This document shows positions 31,212 to 41,622 of a stretch of 64,000 nt of DNA, piece after piece (within the stretch, counting starts at the first letter, position 1; every line of letters starts with the position of its first letter). The notes under the pieces were generated by a model that saw nothing but the letters and a program-made list of their open reading frames with translations, searched no databases and was not told the DNA's origin. The stretch lies in the NCBI RefSeq assembly GCF_963678635.1, contig NC_087065.1, forward strand, positions 808,001 through 872,000, read 5' to 3'. Made by a program: the position numbers and the translations under genes. The stretch is from Symsagittifera roscoffensis. Lineage: Eukaryota; Xenacoelomorpha; Acoela; Convolutidae.

Positions 31212-31484
31212 TTAGGCTAATTTGCCATTTTTGGTTGGAGGGTTTTTGAGGTCTGAATTGGGAAAATAATGTTGATTTTGCATAATCTGATAGGGGAGGG
31301 TTGTAATCGGACTTCTGTTTTTCTGCTTTTTTGTCTGCTTAGTTACCGCAGCACCGAATTTGCCGGAATATTGGGCAATTTTACTTGAATCGAAAAACAT
31401 TTCAGTGTATTCCGGTTTTGAGCAAGTAATTGACTTCCAAGAAATTTTGTCTACTTTTTTTGCTTTTTTTGGTTTTTTTTCCAT
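31212..31484 (-). CDS. Lys-rich small ORF, U1
   Basis: 90 codons, start at 31484, strongly basic N-terminus, then SITCSKPEYTEMFFDSSK, AQYSGKFGAAVTKQTKKQK. No family recognised. It is the first ORF of the unit in transcription order. Copies at 46064-46417 and about 59880-60165; lost in U3. Confidence 0.35.
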   Translation of the reverse strand: MEKKPKKAKKVDKISWKSITCSKPEYTEMFFDSSKIAQYSGKFGAAVTKQTKKQKNRSPITTLPYQIMQNQHYFPNSDLKNPPTKNGKLA

Positions 31485-31519
31485 TTTATTATGAAAGTTT
31501 TTTTTATAAATTCAAGGAG

Positions 31520-31602
31520 CGTTCTGTGCATTTAGTGCAGTGGTAACACCTATGCATTAGACGAAAAATCCCAGAAGTTCGCTTTCAGTCGCGACTTTTT
31601 TT
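31520..31602 (+). ncRNA. tRNA-like Pol III-type block, U1
   Basis: TTTAGTGCAGTGG (31531-31543) resembles an A box, AGTTCGCTTTC (31576-31586) a B box, and a T7 run (31596-31602) follows at the distance of a Pol III terminator. Copies at about 46406-46491 and 60192-60275 keep the boxes. A full tRNA fold could not be drawn (the T arm does not pair), so only a tRNA-derived Pol III unit is suggested. Confidence 0.3.
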
Positions 31603-32351
31603 GTCGAAACTTCAATTTTTCTAAAGCCTGGACTTTGTGTCTGCTAAATTTTGTCGGCTTAGGTCCTGCAGAAAGATTCGAATTCTTGTAAGCATTTTGA
31701 AAGCTCTTTGTAAACACTCGACTTATGCAGGTAAATTTGTTTCAGGAGATTTTTTTTTCTTTAATGTTTAATGTACTTTTATTTTTGATGTGTTTTCATC
31801 TGCCAGTAATCATGGTCATGCAGTTTTATATAGCAAGTAACGTGATGCTCCGTTTTGCCTCTCTGTCAAAAAATTTTGAAAAGTTTTCATCATTTTTATT
31901 CAAAAATTGAAAAAAATAAACAAGAAAAACGAGAGAAACTCTTCAGCGTTTTTTGTGTTTCAACCTCAGTTCAGTACAAAAAAATTAGTTTCAATCTGTG
32001 TTGTTTTTTGGCTGTTGAATCGGCTGTATTTGTCGCATAATTATTACTTCAGACAAAAAGCTCATTTGTGTTTGCACATTCTTCTGTTTGAATTCATTTC
32101 AGTTTTTCGCCATTTGCTTTTAAAAAATTTTCTCATTGGTGTCTAAACCAAATTTTAAAGAGGTAGTCATATCATTTATAAAACCAAGGACCAAGCAGTT
32201 CAAAACCTCGTCCAGTCAGATATAAATCATATCAAAGTTTTTGGTAACTTTTTTCATAAACTGCTAGAATAATTTGTTGTTTGACTATGTCAACTTGAGT
32301 TTTTGTATGCTTTTTTTTGATACACTTAATGTATTTCTTCAGTTTTACGTT

Positions 32352-32380
32352 GTTTCATTACGTTAAAACAGTAATGAAAC
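32352..32380. repeat. Perfect hairpin GTTTCATTAC/GTAATGAAAC, U1
   Basis: 10-bp perfect stem, 9-nt loop, followed on the plus strand by GC and a T7 run. Identical copies at 47243-47271 and 61026-61054; missing from U3, where the region is deleted. Confidence 0.8.
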
Positions 32381-33976
32381 GCTTTTTTTGCTGCAAACTT
32401 TGGGAAAAGTTTGCGTTTCAATTTTTTTTCAAGTTCAGCTTGTATTCATGTTTTTCTTCTTCAAAAAATTCAAAAACACGCATCTCTTTTTTCTTATCAA
32501 TTGGAGTTTAATTGCATTTTTCTGGATGGAATTTTGTTCAGTTTTCTTTTTCTGTAATCTTGTTCTTGTTTTATTGGATTTTCTTTTTTTTTCGGAATGA
32601 AAACCGGGTTTTATTTTCGGCTTCAGCGTTTTTCAAAATCATTTAATTGTTCATAGCCAGAACATTTTGTTTGGTTTGAGTTTTTGAGCCGTTTTAGAAT
32701 GAAACAAGAAGATTAATTGTTTGGATTTGGAATTGTTTCAAATTCGTTCTCGTTCTTGTAAATTTAAGTATAACTTTTCGGTTTACAGAATTCTTTTTTT
32801 TTCGTCAGTCTGCAGCTTACAAGTGGTTTCATCGCTTATCTTCTGGAAAGTTAGCAAAATTTACAATGTTGGTTTCAAACTGAAACTTTTGTTCCGCCCA
32901 GTGAAACTAGGGAGAATTGGGGAGCTTAGTAATCATCGGACAGGGTCTAGTGATATATCATATTGAAGCCTTTCTAGTCGTGATTCGAATGACATTAAAA
33001 AAGTAAAACTGTATTTCTCAGTGTCTTGAAAAATCAGTTTCTTAGTTTAGTTTTGAGCAAACAAAGTGAGAGCTAACTTAATTATGAAGTTTTTTTAGAG
33101 CAATTTCGGGATTCAAAAACCAAAACATCTACAAAAAAAATTTAATTCGGACTTTTTTACAGTTTTTTTCCAGTCAGTTTTTGAACACAACTGTTATCCA
33201 TCTCACCATTGTTTTAAAATTTTTTGATTATGCTTAAGTTTTTTTGCTTTGTTCAAGCTTTTAAAATCCAACTACGCGCAAAAAAACGGCAATAAGTTTA
33301 TAAAAATTTAATTTTTTGTTAAGGAATATGGTCTACTCATGGGCTACTTGCAAAGAAATCACCTATCGTAGCTTAAGTTTAAAAATATTTTGCAATAATT
33401 TGCCACGCTGAGTTGTTAAAACCTTATTCATATCATGCATTGTTTTTCATCGGAAGTGGTGCGGAGCTTAAAAACTCACTTCACTGCTCTGGTAAACTGC
33501 TGTTCAGCTTCTAGCTGAAACTGAAACTGCCAATAAAGCTACAGATTTGAAAGGTTTTATTACGAATGCGATTGGCAAGTTCTTACAAATTGAAATTTAG
33601 CTAATCCGTTTTTAATAGTTTGTTTTTTCTTCGATTCATTTGTTTGCCTAGCAAAAACGCTTCAATCTTGTGAAAACTGGATGTATTTTTATTTAAAAAA
33701 TTCAATTTTTTTTGGCTTTTCTGGAAAACTTGCTAGAGTTAACAACCAGGCTTGTACCAAAAAAGTCCTAGTTTTGGATCTGATCATGATCAATTTTTTT
33801 CAATATTGTCTTTTTTCGCAAAAATTCATCGGTCTGTACGCGCCAGCTAAAAATTTGTCACATCGCGAATTCTTTTGTGCATTGAGCTATTGTTTTTGTA
33901 ATTAAAATTGTGTTCAAATATTTTCTGGAGGTGTTTCCAAATTTCCTGCCGAACGTAATTTTTTTTCATGTTTTTT

Positions 33977-34008
33977 TGTTCCGCCCATATGAAAAAAGAG
34001 GCGGAACA
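33977..34008. repeat. Perfect hairpin TGTTCCGCC/GGCGGAACA, U1
   Basis: 9-bp perfect stem with a 14-nt loop. Copies at 48185-48216, 54274-54305 and 62650-62681; the stem is unchanged in all four, and the loop differs at one or two bases while its length stays 14. A single arm TGTTCCGCC also occurs near 32891. Confidence 0.85.
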
Positions 34009-34824
34009 TTGTTTCCGGGTGTGTTTTAGTTTTTTCTAATTTTTTGTTTTCCATGCAAAATCAGTTACCACAAATAGAAATCGGAAAGAGTCAATTGATA
34101 TATCATACAATTTTTAGTCGATGTTTGAGTGAAAACAAAAATTTCACAAAAAAAATTACCAGTGTCAAGTGAAACCTGTTTGAAGTTTCTGATTTTTGTC
34201 TAACTTCGAGCGAATAAAGCGATTGAGCCAGCTTACAATAGCTTATTCAAATGGCCTAAAAGCTTACAATAGGTTAATCAAAAAAGTAAAAACGTAGTTC
34301 TCTTTGGTCAACAAAAATTTTATGAGTATTTTAGCGCCTTTTTGGAATCAAAAACATCAAAATAATAAGAACTATTTAATCAAATTTTCTATTGATTTTT
34401 TTCTTGTATTTATTGCAGCATTTGTCTTTTAGTTTGCTGATTTTACTCTGACTGTCAACTATGCCTGATTCGTCTTTCTTAGCTTTTTTTGTCGCACCAC
34501 GCCGAATGAAATGACAATAATTTGAAGAAAAAAATGTTTGTTATGTTTTTAAGAATATGGTCAGAACATTCTCTGATTCTTGCGCAGTAACCGGCTATCC
34601 TTATTTTGTTTTGTTTTCGCTTAAAGACTATGTATGAGCCTCAATAGTTTCGACTGAATTTTAATCGTCCTAGTGGCCTTATTTTGCCTCTTTTGAAGAA
34701 TAAGTTTTGTGCTTATTATTTTTTTGTTGTTGCCTGAGGATGGGGCTTAAAAATAAGAATTCGAATTTCAGATCTTTCAAACATTTTGAGGTCAAACTGT
34801 GTATTTCGTGAATTGCAAATAGAT

Positions 34825-35037
34825 TCAGCAACAGCACCGTTCTTTTTTTAAATCTTTTTTGTTCTTGTGTTTCTTTTGATTGTGCCTATAAAGTTTTAAA
34901 TTGTTCAAAAAGTGATTTCTGGATTCCAGTGACCTAGCCAACAATCTCTGCGCATAACCAGTCTTTAGTTTGGCCTCGTAAAGAAATGGCCTTTCGTGAC
35001 AACATTTTTGCTTTCGACTAAACAGGATTTTATCCAA
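34825..35037 (-). CDS. 70-codon basic ORF, U1
   Basis: Very basic, with Cys near the start and CCC at the end (KKERCCC). Open in U1, U2 (48621-48833) and U3 (55139-55351), interrupted in U4 by the 63640 junction. No domain recognised, no nearby intact gene. The copies are recent duplicates, so being open three times is weak evidence. Confidence 0.25.
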   Translation of the reverse strand: MDKILFSRKQKCCHERPFLYEAKLKTGYAQRLLARSLESRNHFLNNLKLYRHNQKKHKNKKDLKKERCCC

Positions 35038-35159
35038 CTCTGTTTCGCTAAACTCAAAATTCGATTGAAAGTTTTATCCTGAAAAAATCTTGCATTATAT
35101 TGAAGGTTAATGAGTAGTACGTAAATTAATATTCAAATAAATATGTTAATTACAAAAAC

Positions 35160-37403
35160 ACACAAACGGTTGAGTCCAGGTTAGTTCAATTTTTATTAAA
35201 TTTTTCCCTTCTCTGGTGAAATTTATAAGACGGTACCGATTTGGTCTACCCCACAATTGGGAAGAAAAGAGCTAAATGTACGAGCCCCATAGGATGTATA
35301 CTAGAGATGTTTCGACCCGGACATGCAAAAACCCGGCTCCTTAAACCTCCCCTGTCCCAAGTATTAGCTTTTCACAGAAATGCAACTATTTCTATTAGAA
35401 ATCGATAATTAGCGGCTGGAATGGGACCGAAAATTATTATGTGATAGACTTAGTTGAGGAAATTTTATAATGCAATCCCAGACCCACGACCCCTAATTCC
35501 GGTGTTTTTCTCGGAGCAATTAGTCACTACCCCGAAATCTGGAAGTCGTTTCTTAAGCCCCACTGATCACACGGAGGCAAAACTTCAAGATATGAAAAGT
35601 AGTGGCCAGTGAATTCATGTATTTTTTATGAGGTAAACCCGACTGCTGGGCCTGAAGTTTTTAGCTTTCCGGAAAGAATATCCTTAGACCGGAAGTAGGC
35701 AATTTTTACAAAATAAGAGGCATACTGACTTTTTAATGGTAAAATGATTTTCTAGCATAAAAAGGGAATTTTGTTTTTAATGCGGCAAAAAACACAAATC
35801 CCGAAAAAAAGACCCTCTGTGAGTTAAACTCCTTCGGCGACTCTTTTTGGTGTTAGTAGCCTTTTCTTGAGAAAAATGCTTCTGGACCTTACAACTGTGA
35901 TATTGTGGGAAATAAAAATGGGATATGAGTGAAACTTTGTAGGTAAGACCCCAATGGGAATCTGATCCCAGATGTAAAGACTGACCCCGGGTGATCCCAG
36001 AGTGACCTTTAATTGATCTTTGGGTGCTTAGGACTAAAATTGCAAAGAAAGTGGCGCATTCCCCGGCGGTCCTAACTCAATGGAAACTCATATCGAATCG
36101 GTCACCTGACTTATAATTAGGAGGAAACCTTCCTTTTGGAAACTGAAGCAGGAGCTGAAAGGGATACAGCTTTTACATTGAAACATTGAACTAATGGAGC
36201 TATTTAAAGTGGACTTGGCAAACACTGGGTTCATTTTAGCTTGGTGAAAGAACTATTAAGTGATATTCAACTAGACTAAAAAAAAGTAGTCCCTGAGGGT
36301 ACTATCAGTAATAGGAGCGCGAGTTAAAAAGTAGGTCTCCTAAAGTATATGAATGCTCGGGATATTTACTTAGCTTCCCGAAGGTGAATTTTTGCCACAA
36401 TTTGACCCCTAATTGGCAAATTAAGTTACCCTGATAGCTAGAAGGATGTGATTAGAATTGAAAATAGATAGGAATTTTAGGTTCTTGTTGTGAATAAGCT
36501 ACCCATGGAAGGGGTTTTCCCCCACCGCCAGTAAATCGAAAATTTACCGGATTAATTAATTTAAGATTTGGGTGACTGGTTAGTTAAAGATAACTTGGTT
36601 TAGAGTTGAAATTGGAATTGATATTTGACAACCTAGGTGGAGATGTCTACAGTGAGTTTGGAATTCGTAGCTGATATTTGCAAAACTTAGTTGGAGATGC
36701 CTACGGTGAATTTGGCATTCATAACCACTGTCTTCAGGGGAAGTTTCTGCTTAAGACCTTGCGCAGGGGCAGCAGCATGAAAGTCAGGTCAGGACTTGTA
36801 GGGTTGATCGTAACTGTAACTAAAATCAAAACTCAAATGGTCAAACATAACGAAAAAGTTACGGTTAGCCAATCCTTAGGCAAAATAAAATGAGCTACTG
36901 GTGAGTGTAATCGGGTTCCTGTAGTTAGTTAGGGAACAGTTCGATACTTGTGAGGGTAAGGATTCTCCCAAGTTATTGTACGTACGTTAACTTAGTGGTT
37001 TTGCAAGAGTGAGAGATAGTTGATATAGCTATTGAGGATAGCAAAAGTTTAAAATTGTAAGTTAGCATTAACGCGAATTTTAATTGTATTCGAGCAACAG
37101 TTTTGATGAATTGCAAACCATTTGATTTTTTGATTAGATTATAACAATATACTCTGGTCAATTAATATCTTCTGTATTTCGACTTATAATTATCTGAATT
37201 TATTTACCATTGGAAAGTCTTGCGAACGTGAGTGCGAGCGATACAGCCAGAAGAGCAGTACAAACTGGCAAGCGACATAATACCTTACGGAATAATTGCC
37301 ACCAACTTGAGCATTTCGTGATTGTGGATAGTAGTAAACCTCGGTTGGTTGCCTCGCTGAATTCACTATTCACTACCCAAAGTACCACTTTGGGGTGTCC
37401 TTA
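35160..37403. repeat. 2.3-kb GC-richer non-coding block, U1
   Basis: Contrasts with its T-rich neighbours (GATCCCAGAGTGACC, CCCCGGCGG). Copies at 48965-51206 and 55490-57714 are highly similar. No credible ORF; the 71-codon plus stretch 36678-36893 is unsupported. Contains an internal duplication of about 55 bp (near 36620 and 36672: TGATATTTG...GGAGATG(T/C)CTAC). Confidence 0.7.
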
Positions 37404-37470
37404 AGAGAGAGAGAGAGAGATAGATAGATAGAGAGATAGATAGAGAGAAAGAGAGAGAGAGAGAGAGAGA
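37404..37470 (+). repeat. (GA)n/(GATA)n microsatellite, U1
   Basis: Purine-only GAGAGA with GATA interruptions. Equivalent at 51207-51273 and 57715-57778, each directly after the 2.3-kb block (ACTTTGGGGTGTCCTTAA). Confidence 0.95.
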
Positions 37471-37902
37471 TTTCAAACCTAGAGACACAATTCACGGAAA
37501 TATAGTACACTTTATATCTAAGACATCAATTTTGGACTCCCATCTAGTTTTCCACCCCCTTGTTAAATCACAAAATAGAACAGTTCAAAAGTTCTTCAAA
37601 CAGCAACTTGCAGGTAAGAACTAATGTAAAAAAAAAAGTTTTTCATTTGTTGACACTGATACCTTGTGATGCAATATATAACCTCAAAAGTATTTGAAAT
37701 ATACTATCATCGACTCAACTTCACATAGAAGTCAAAACGGGGACTGGAAAAGAGCTAGAATATGCTCTCCTCAAAAGTGATATCACATAGTGTAAATAGT
37801 TTAGGTAGATTTTACATAATCTATCTTCATGTTTTTTCGGACAAGTTAATACTTTTAACGAAATCCGCAAAAGAAGATGAGGCAATAATGGGTGCGCGTA
37901 GA
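37471..37902. other. Spacer before the minisatellite, U1
   Basis: No gene. The part 37700-37870 (GACTGGAAAAGAGCT, TATGCTCTCCTCAAA, ATAGTTTAGGTAGAT) recurs, diverged, at 38500-38660 on the other side of the minisatellite. Confidence 0.6.
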
Positions 37903-38450
37903 GGTATGGTCTCATTAAACACCTCGTTTAGAAGCATAGTACAGTTCGTTTAAAACCTCCTTTAGAAGTATAGTCGCGTTGAAAACCTCGTTTAGAAGTA
38001 TGATCCCGTTAAAAACCTCGTCTAGAAGTATGTAACCGTTCGTTAAACACCTCGTTTAGAAGTATGGTTCCGTTAAAAAACTAGTTTAGAAGTATGGTCC
38101 CGTTAAAAACTTCGTTCAGAAGTATGCTGCCGGTCGTTAAAAGCTTCCTTTAGAAGTATGGTCCCGTTTAAAAACTAGCTTAGAAGTATGCTACCGTTCA
38201 ATAAAACCTCAATTAGAAGTATGGTCCCGTTAAAAACCTCGTTTAGAAGTATGATCCCGTTGAAAATAAAATCTTGTTTGAAGTATGTTGCCGGTTGTTA
38301 AAAACCTCGTTTAGAAGTATGGTCCCGTTAAAAAAACTAGCTTAGAAGTATGCTACCGTTCGTTAAAAACCTCGTTTAGAAATATGGTCCCCTTAAAAAC
38401 CTCGTTTAGAAGTATGCTCCCGTCAAAAACTTCGTTTAGAAGTACGCATC
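37903..38450 (+). repeat. Minisatellite, 17 units of about 28-36 bp
   Basis: Unit core CCTCGTTTAGAAGTATGGTC with CCGTTAAAAA spacers. Two subtypes (CCTCG...GGTCCCGTT and CTAGC...GCTACCGTTC) partly alternate, hinting at a higher-order pair unit. U2 keeps about five units (51705-51886); U3 ends with one (57781-57796). Confidence 0.93.
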
Positions 38451-39009
38451 CTCCTAGTTTTTAGTTTGTGACCTGAAAAAAAAACTTTCAAGGAGACCTT
38501 CAATGATTCAATTTCAGAAAAAAGTCAACAGGGCGACTGGAAAAGAGCTTGAATGTGCTCTGCTCAAATATTGCTATCAAATGATGTGGATAGTTTAGGC
38601 AGATCTTCCATAATCCAACTTCATGTTTCTGCAGAAAACTTATTACGTTTAATGAATATATAATTGCCAAGGTTGACATTTTTGAGAAATTCTAATTGTC
38701 AAGAGTTTTTTTACTTCGTAGAGGTTTTGAAAAAAAAAACCATTTTCCGACAAAATGAAAATCACTATAGTCATACCTAATTTCAAATGCCGCAGGAAAT
38801 CAAAATTCGAAACAGATAGCCCAACAATAACTTTGGTATCAATTAGAGGTAAGTTATTCGTAAAGATTATATGCGTTCGGATTATTTCTTTTCTACAAGA
38901 AAACCATTTTTCAACAATAAAGCAGTTCGGCTAACAAAGTAGAAACGTCTACATTTGATGCAATATTAAAAATGGTTGAAATTATTGATGACTTTTTACC
39001 AAAAAAGTT
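38451..39009. other. Spacer after the minisatellite
   Basis: Only in U1. Begins with the second copy of the GACTGGAAAAGAGCT block; otherwise AT-rich with no gene seen. Confidence 0.55.
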
Positions 39010-39290
39010 CCAGTGACATGCTGTTTTATTGAACTATCGAAAGAATTTGAAACAGTCGATCACCCAATTATTATTTTGCTACAGTTAAACCAATAAACAC
39101 ACAATCTGTACAAAACGTTAACAAAAAGAACGATTTAATAACGAAATAGTGTTGTGTTCTACAAATTTCAGTTTTGGGTCCTATTTTGTTTCAACTTCAA
39201 GTTAATGATCTACCGAATACATGCAACAGTATCTTTGCTGATGATACCGACATGTACAAATGCAAATCTGGATAAAATGACTACTCGACT
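39010..39290 (+). pseudogene. Non-LTR retrotransposon RT relic
   Basis: Readable in changing frames: CFIELSKEFETVDHPII (RT block with the catalytic Asp region, usual form DLSKAFDTVDH), LGPILFQLQVNDLP (usual form LGPLLFxxYINDLP) and IFADDTDMY (catalytic FADD). Several stops between. Jockey/CR1-like order. It lies about 260 bp before the U1/U2 border and is not present in U2-U4. Confidence 0.78.
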
Positions 39291-40429
39291 TTCATGAAAT
39301 TTGACCCTTGTCAAATTGAAATCAAATTTAGATACATTTGAACAAGTGAATAGAAATCAATTTTCGCGAAACTCTTTTTAATTTTTTAGTATTGCAACTG
39401 GGTACTACAATTACTTTGTCCTCAGGACTCATCTGGACTCCTGGTGGTATCTTGGATCACATTGAATTCATAATTTTTAGTGCCTCCATCACACTTAGAC
39501 TGGACGTAGTGAACACGTCCGGGAGACTTAACGTCCTTTGTTCCAATTTGACCAGGAAAGTTGGAAACTTGTTATCGCCTGTTTAAGTTGTTGTTAGTGC
39601 AAACTTAAAACTTAAATTCATTATTTTAAACAATTCTTCGTGGGCGAGTTTTGTGATGGTGGATAGAATTTTTGTGCGGGTGAACAGAAGATATATAAAA
39701 AGTTAGTACTGCATTTCTTTGTATAAATTTACTACTTTAAGATTAAATTTTACTGCTTTGTGCTGGTTCAAAATTATAAATTGAATTTTACTACATTTAG
39801 GGAAATAATTTATAGATGAAATTTTTGCTTTCGAATCGAATTTTACTGCATCATTTAGTGTTGTAGGTTTAACAGAGTTTATTATGAAAAAAGAGTCTGT
39901 ATTTTTTTTGTTTTTCTTCTTGTTTGTGTGATCATGGTGTGACGACTAAAGAAAATGTAAATTACTTATGAAGAATGATTTTTTTAAATTTAATTAAGTT
40001 AGTTTTAAAATATTAAACTCATACTTACCTTAGTCGTTGGGAAAAAGCCATGATGCAAAACATCGTGAATAGCATCTGATGGGTTAGTAATTTTGCTAGT
40101 ATGCGTATGATGTTTTTAGTTTGAAGCAGTGGCCAAAGCAATTGAAGTGCTTTTATGGTTTTTAGTTCTTCGGTGCGTACTGCAAGTTCATGAGGTGCGT
40201 TTTGAAAGTCCTGGTGAGGGGACAAAATATATACATCTGGATGATTGGGTCATAATTCCGGAGGATGCCTTGAAGGTTAGTTTTTTTAATACAATAGGTG
40301 AAATTTAGGAAAAACGGTGACGTGTATTTATAATTTATGAACTGAAATCTGTGGTGGGGTTGTCGTGATGTTGTGTGTAAATGAAAGTGATTCTAGATAA
40401 GACGATAATGAGTGTAGGTGTGTATTTGT

Positions 40430-41594
40430 TTAGTGTGAACAGTGCATGATGTCGTGTGAACAGTGCAAATCACGTTCTTTTGGCGTGAGAAAATGAAAGG
40501 TTAGTGAAAATGTTTGAATTTTTTTGTGAAATGATTCGTATGCTTGAATGTCTGATAATGCTTCTGAAATAAAGTCGTCATGCTTTTTATCTAGTATGTA
40601 AATTTTGAATAAGTAGGGCGTTTTAACGAAAATTTTTTCTGTTAATTGTGGGTTTGCAAACTGATCGTCGTCATGAAATTGGTCTTGATTAGATCTAGTG
40701 ATGTTATGATCATAATGTTCAATGGAATAGTCGTTAGCTCGGGGGGCAGTGATTGTTTTTAGTAATTTGTTATATCCTACGTATGTAAATTGTCGGGGTG
40801 TGAGTGATGTGGTTAATCTGAATAATTCGTCCTTGTTTCTCTCAATATCTTTTATGGTGTTATAGAGTGGTATCGTAAGGGGGCCAGTAAAATTATAATA
40901 AATTGTTCAATGAAGTGTGGGCATTAACACATGTTCATCTACAAAATGACGTGGTTCAGGGTTAGGGTCCAATTGGTTTAGTGTACATTGGGGAAATAAA
41001 GGTAGGGTTATTTGAAGATAATTTCTAGTATTGGTGTGGTCTGGATAGTTTACGTATTCTCGGGCGGTTCCGGGTTTGGATGGAAACGTGTGTTTTGGGA
41101 ATTTATGTTTAAAGGTTCTATAAGCTCGGTTAATAATGGTGGATGTTTCTGTTGATGTGGATGATTGAGCGAGTGATGAAGTATTATCCGAAATTGGTGT
41201 AGGTGTTGGTGGATTTGATGATGTGATCGTTGATGATAGTTGGTGAATAGTGAGAGTGTGGGGAGATGTGGGGAGATAACTGTTGTTGTAATGTTATAAA
41301 ATTGTCTAACTCATTAGAAATTTGAGTATTATCTGGGGAATTGATGATTGAACGTTCATAATGAAATAGGGAGTAGGTTGGGGTCACTTGAAAAGGAGTG
41401 TAGGGAGAAGTACATTGGTTTTGAGGTTGAATAGGTTGAAAGGGGGGTTTTGAGAAGGTTGAGGAGTTGGTCTGGGTGTGGGTAGAAGGGGATGGTTCGG
41501 AATCTGCAAATTCATCGGGAGTTTCTAGATCGGATTTTTTAAATTGTGATATTGTTTGAAAAACTGTGATATCTGAGTTAGTATTAGAATTCAT
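40430..41594 (-). pseudogene. Distal ORF, U2 copy
   Basis: Same gene as 26668-27825 with the same TGA. In addition a duplicated GTGGGGAGAT near 41262-41281 shifts the frame after about 105 codons, so the ATG-started frame ends at 41184 with unrelated residues. Confidence 0.6.
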
Positions 41595-41622
41595 GCCTGA
41601 TGATGTATTAGTTCAAGGAGAA

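Larger units (their letters stand above)
31603..34824. other. T-rich non-coding stretch of U1
   Basis: No gene. Plus strand very T-rich. Contains the hairpins at 32352-32380 and 33977-34008. Equivalent stretches: 46490-48620, 53990-55138, 60275-63520, each with its own deletions. Confidence 0.6.
25777..39553 (-). repeat. Tandem unit U1
   Basis: About 13.8 kb, continued by U2 at AGGAAAGTTGGAAACTTG (25777 and 39554). Order on the plus strand: distal ORF, env, Pro-rich ORF, Lys-rich ORF, tRNA-like block, hairpins, basic ORF, 2.3-kb block, (GA)n, minisatellite, RT relic. Relative to U2 it lacks two env segments and about 0.55 kb left of 31100. Confidence 0.92.

Noticed and set aside
32352-32390. 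A bacterial-type intrinsic terminator
   Set aside because: The surrounding genome is eukaryotic; the stem is AT-rich. Kept only as a conserved hairpin.
31725-34000. Phe-rich plus ORFs (61-86 codons)
   Set aside because: Typical of T-rich DNA (TTT codons), not consistent between units, no motifs.
35160-37403. Reading the 2.3-kb block as an LTR
   Set aside because: No TG...CA ends, no primer site or polypurine tract next to it, and no pair of copies flanking an internal region.
37903-38450. CRISPR-like array
   Set aside because: Units are imperfect and spacers are themselves repeats; the context is an animal genome. It is a minisatellite.
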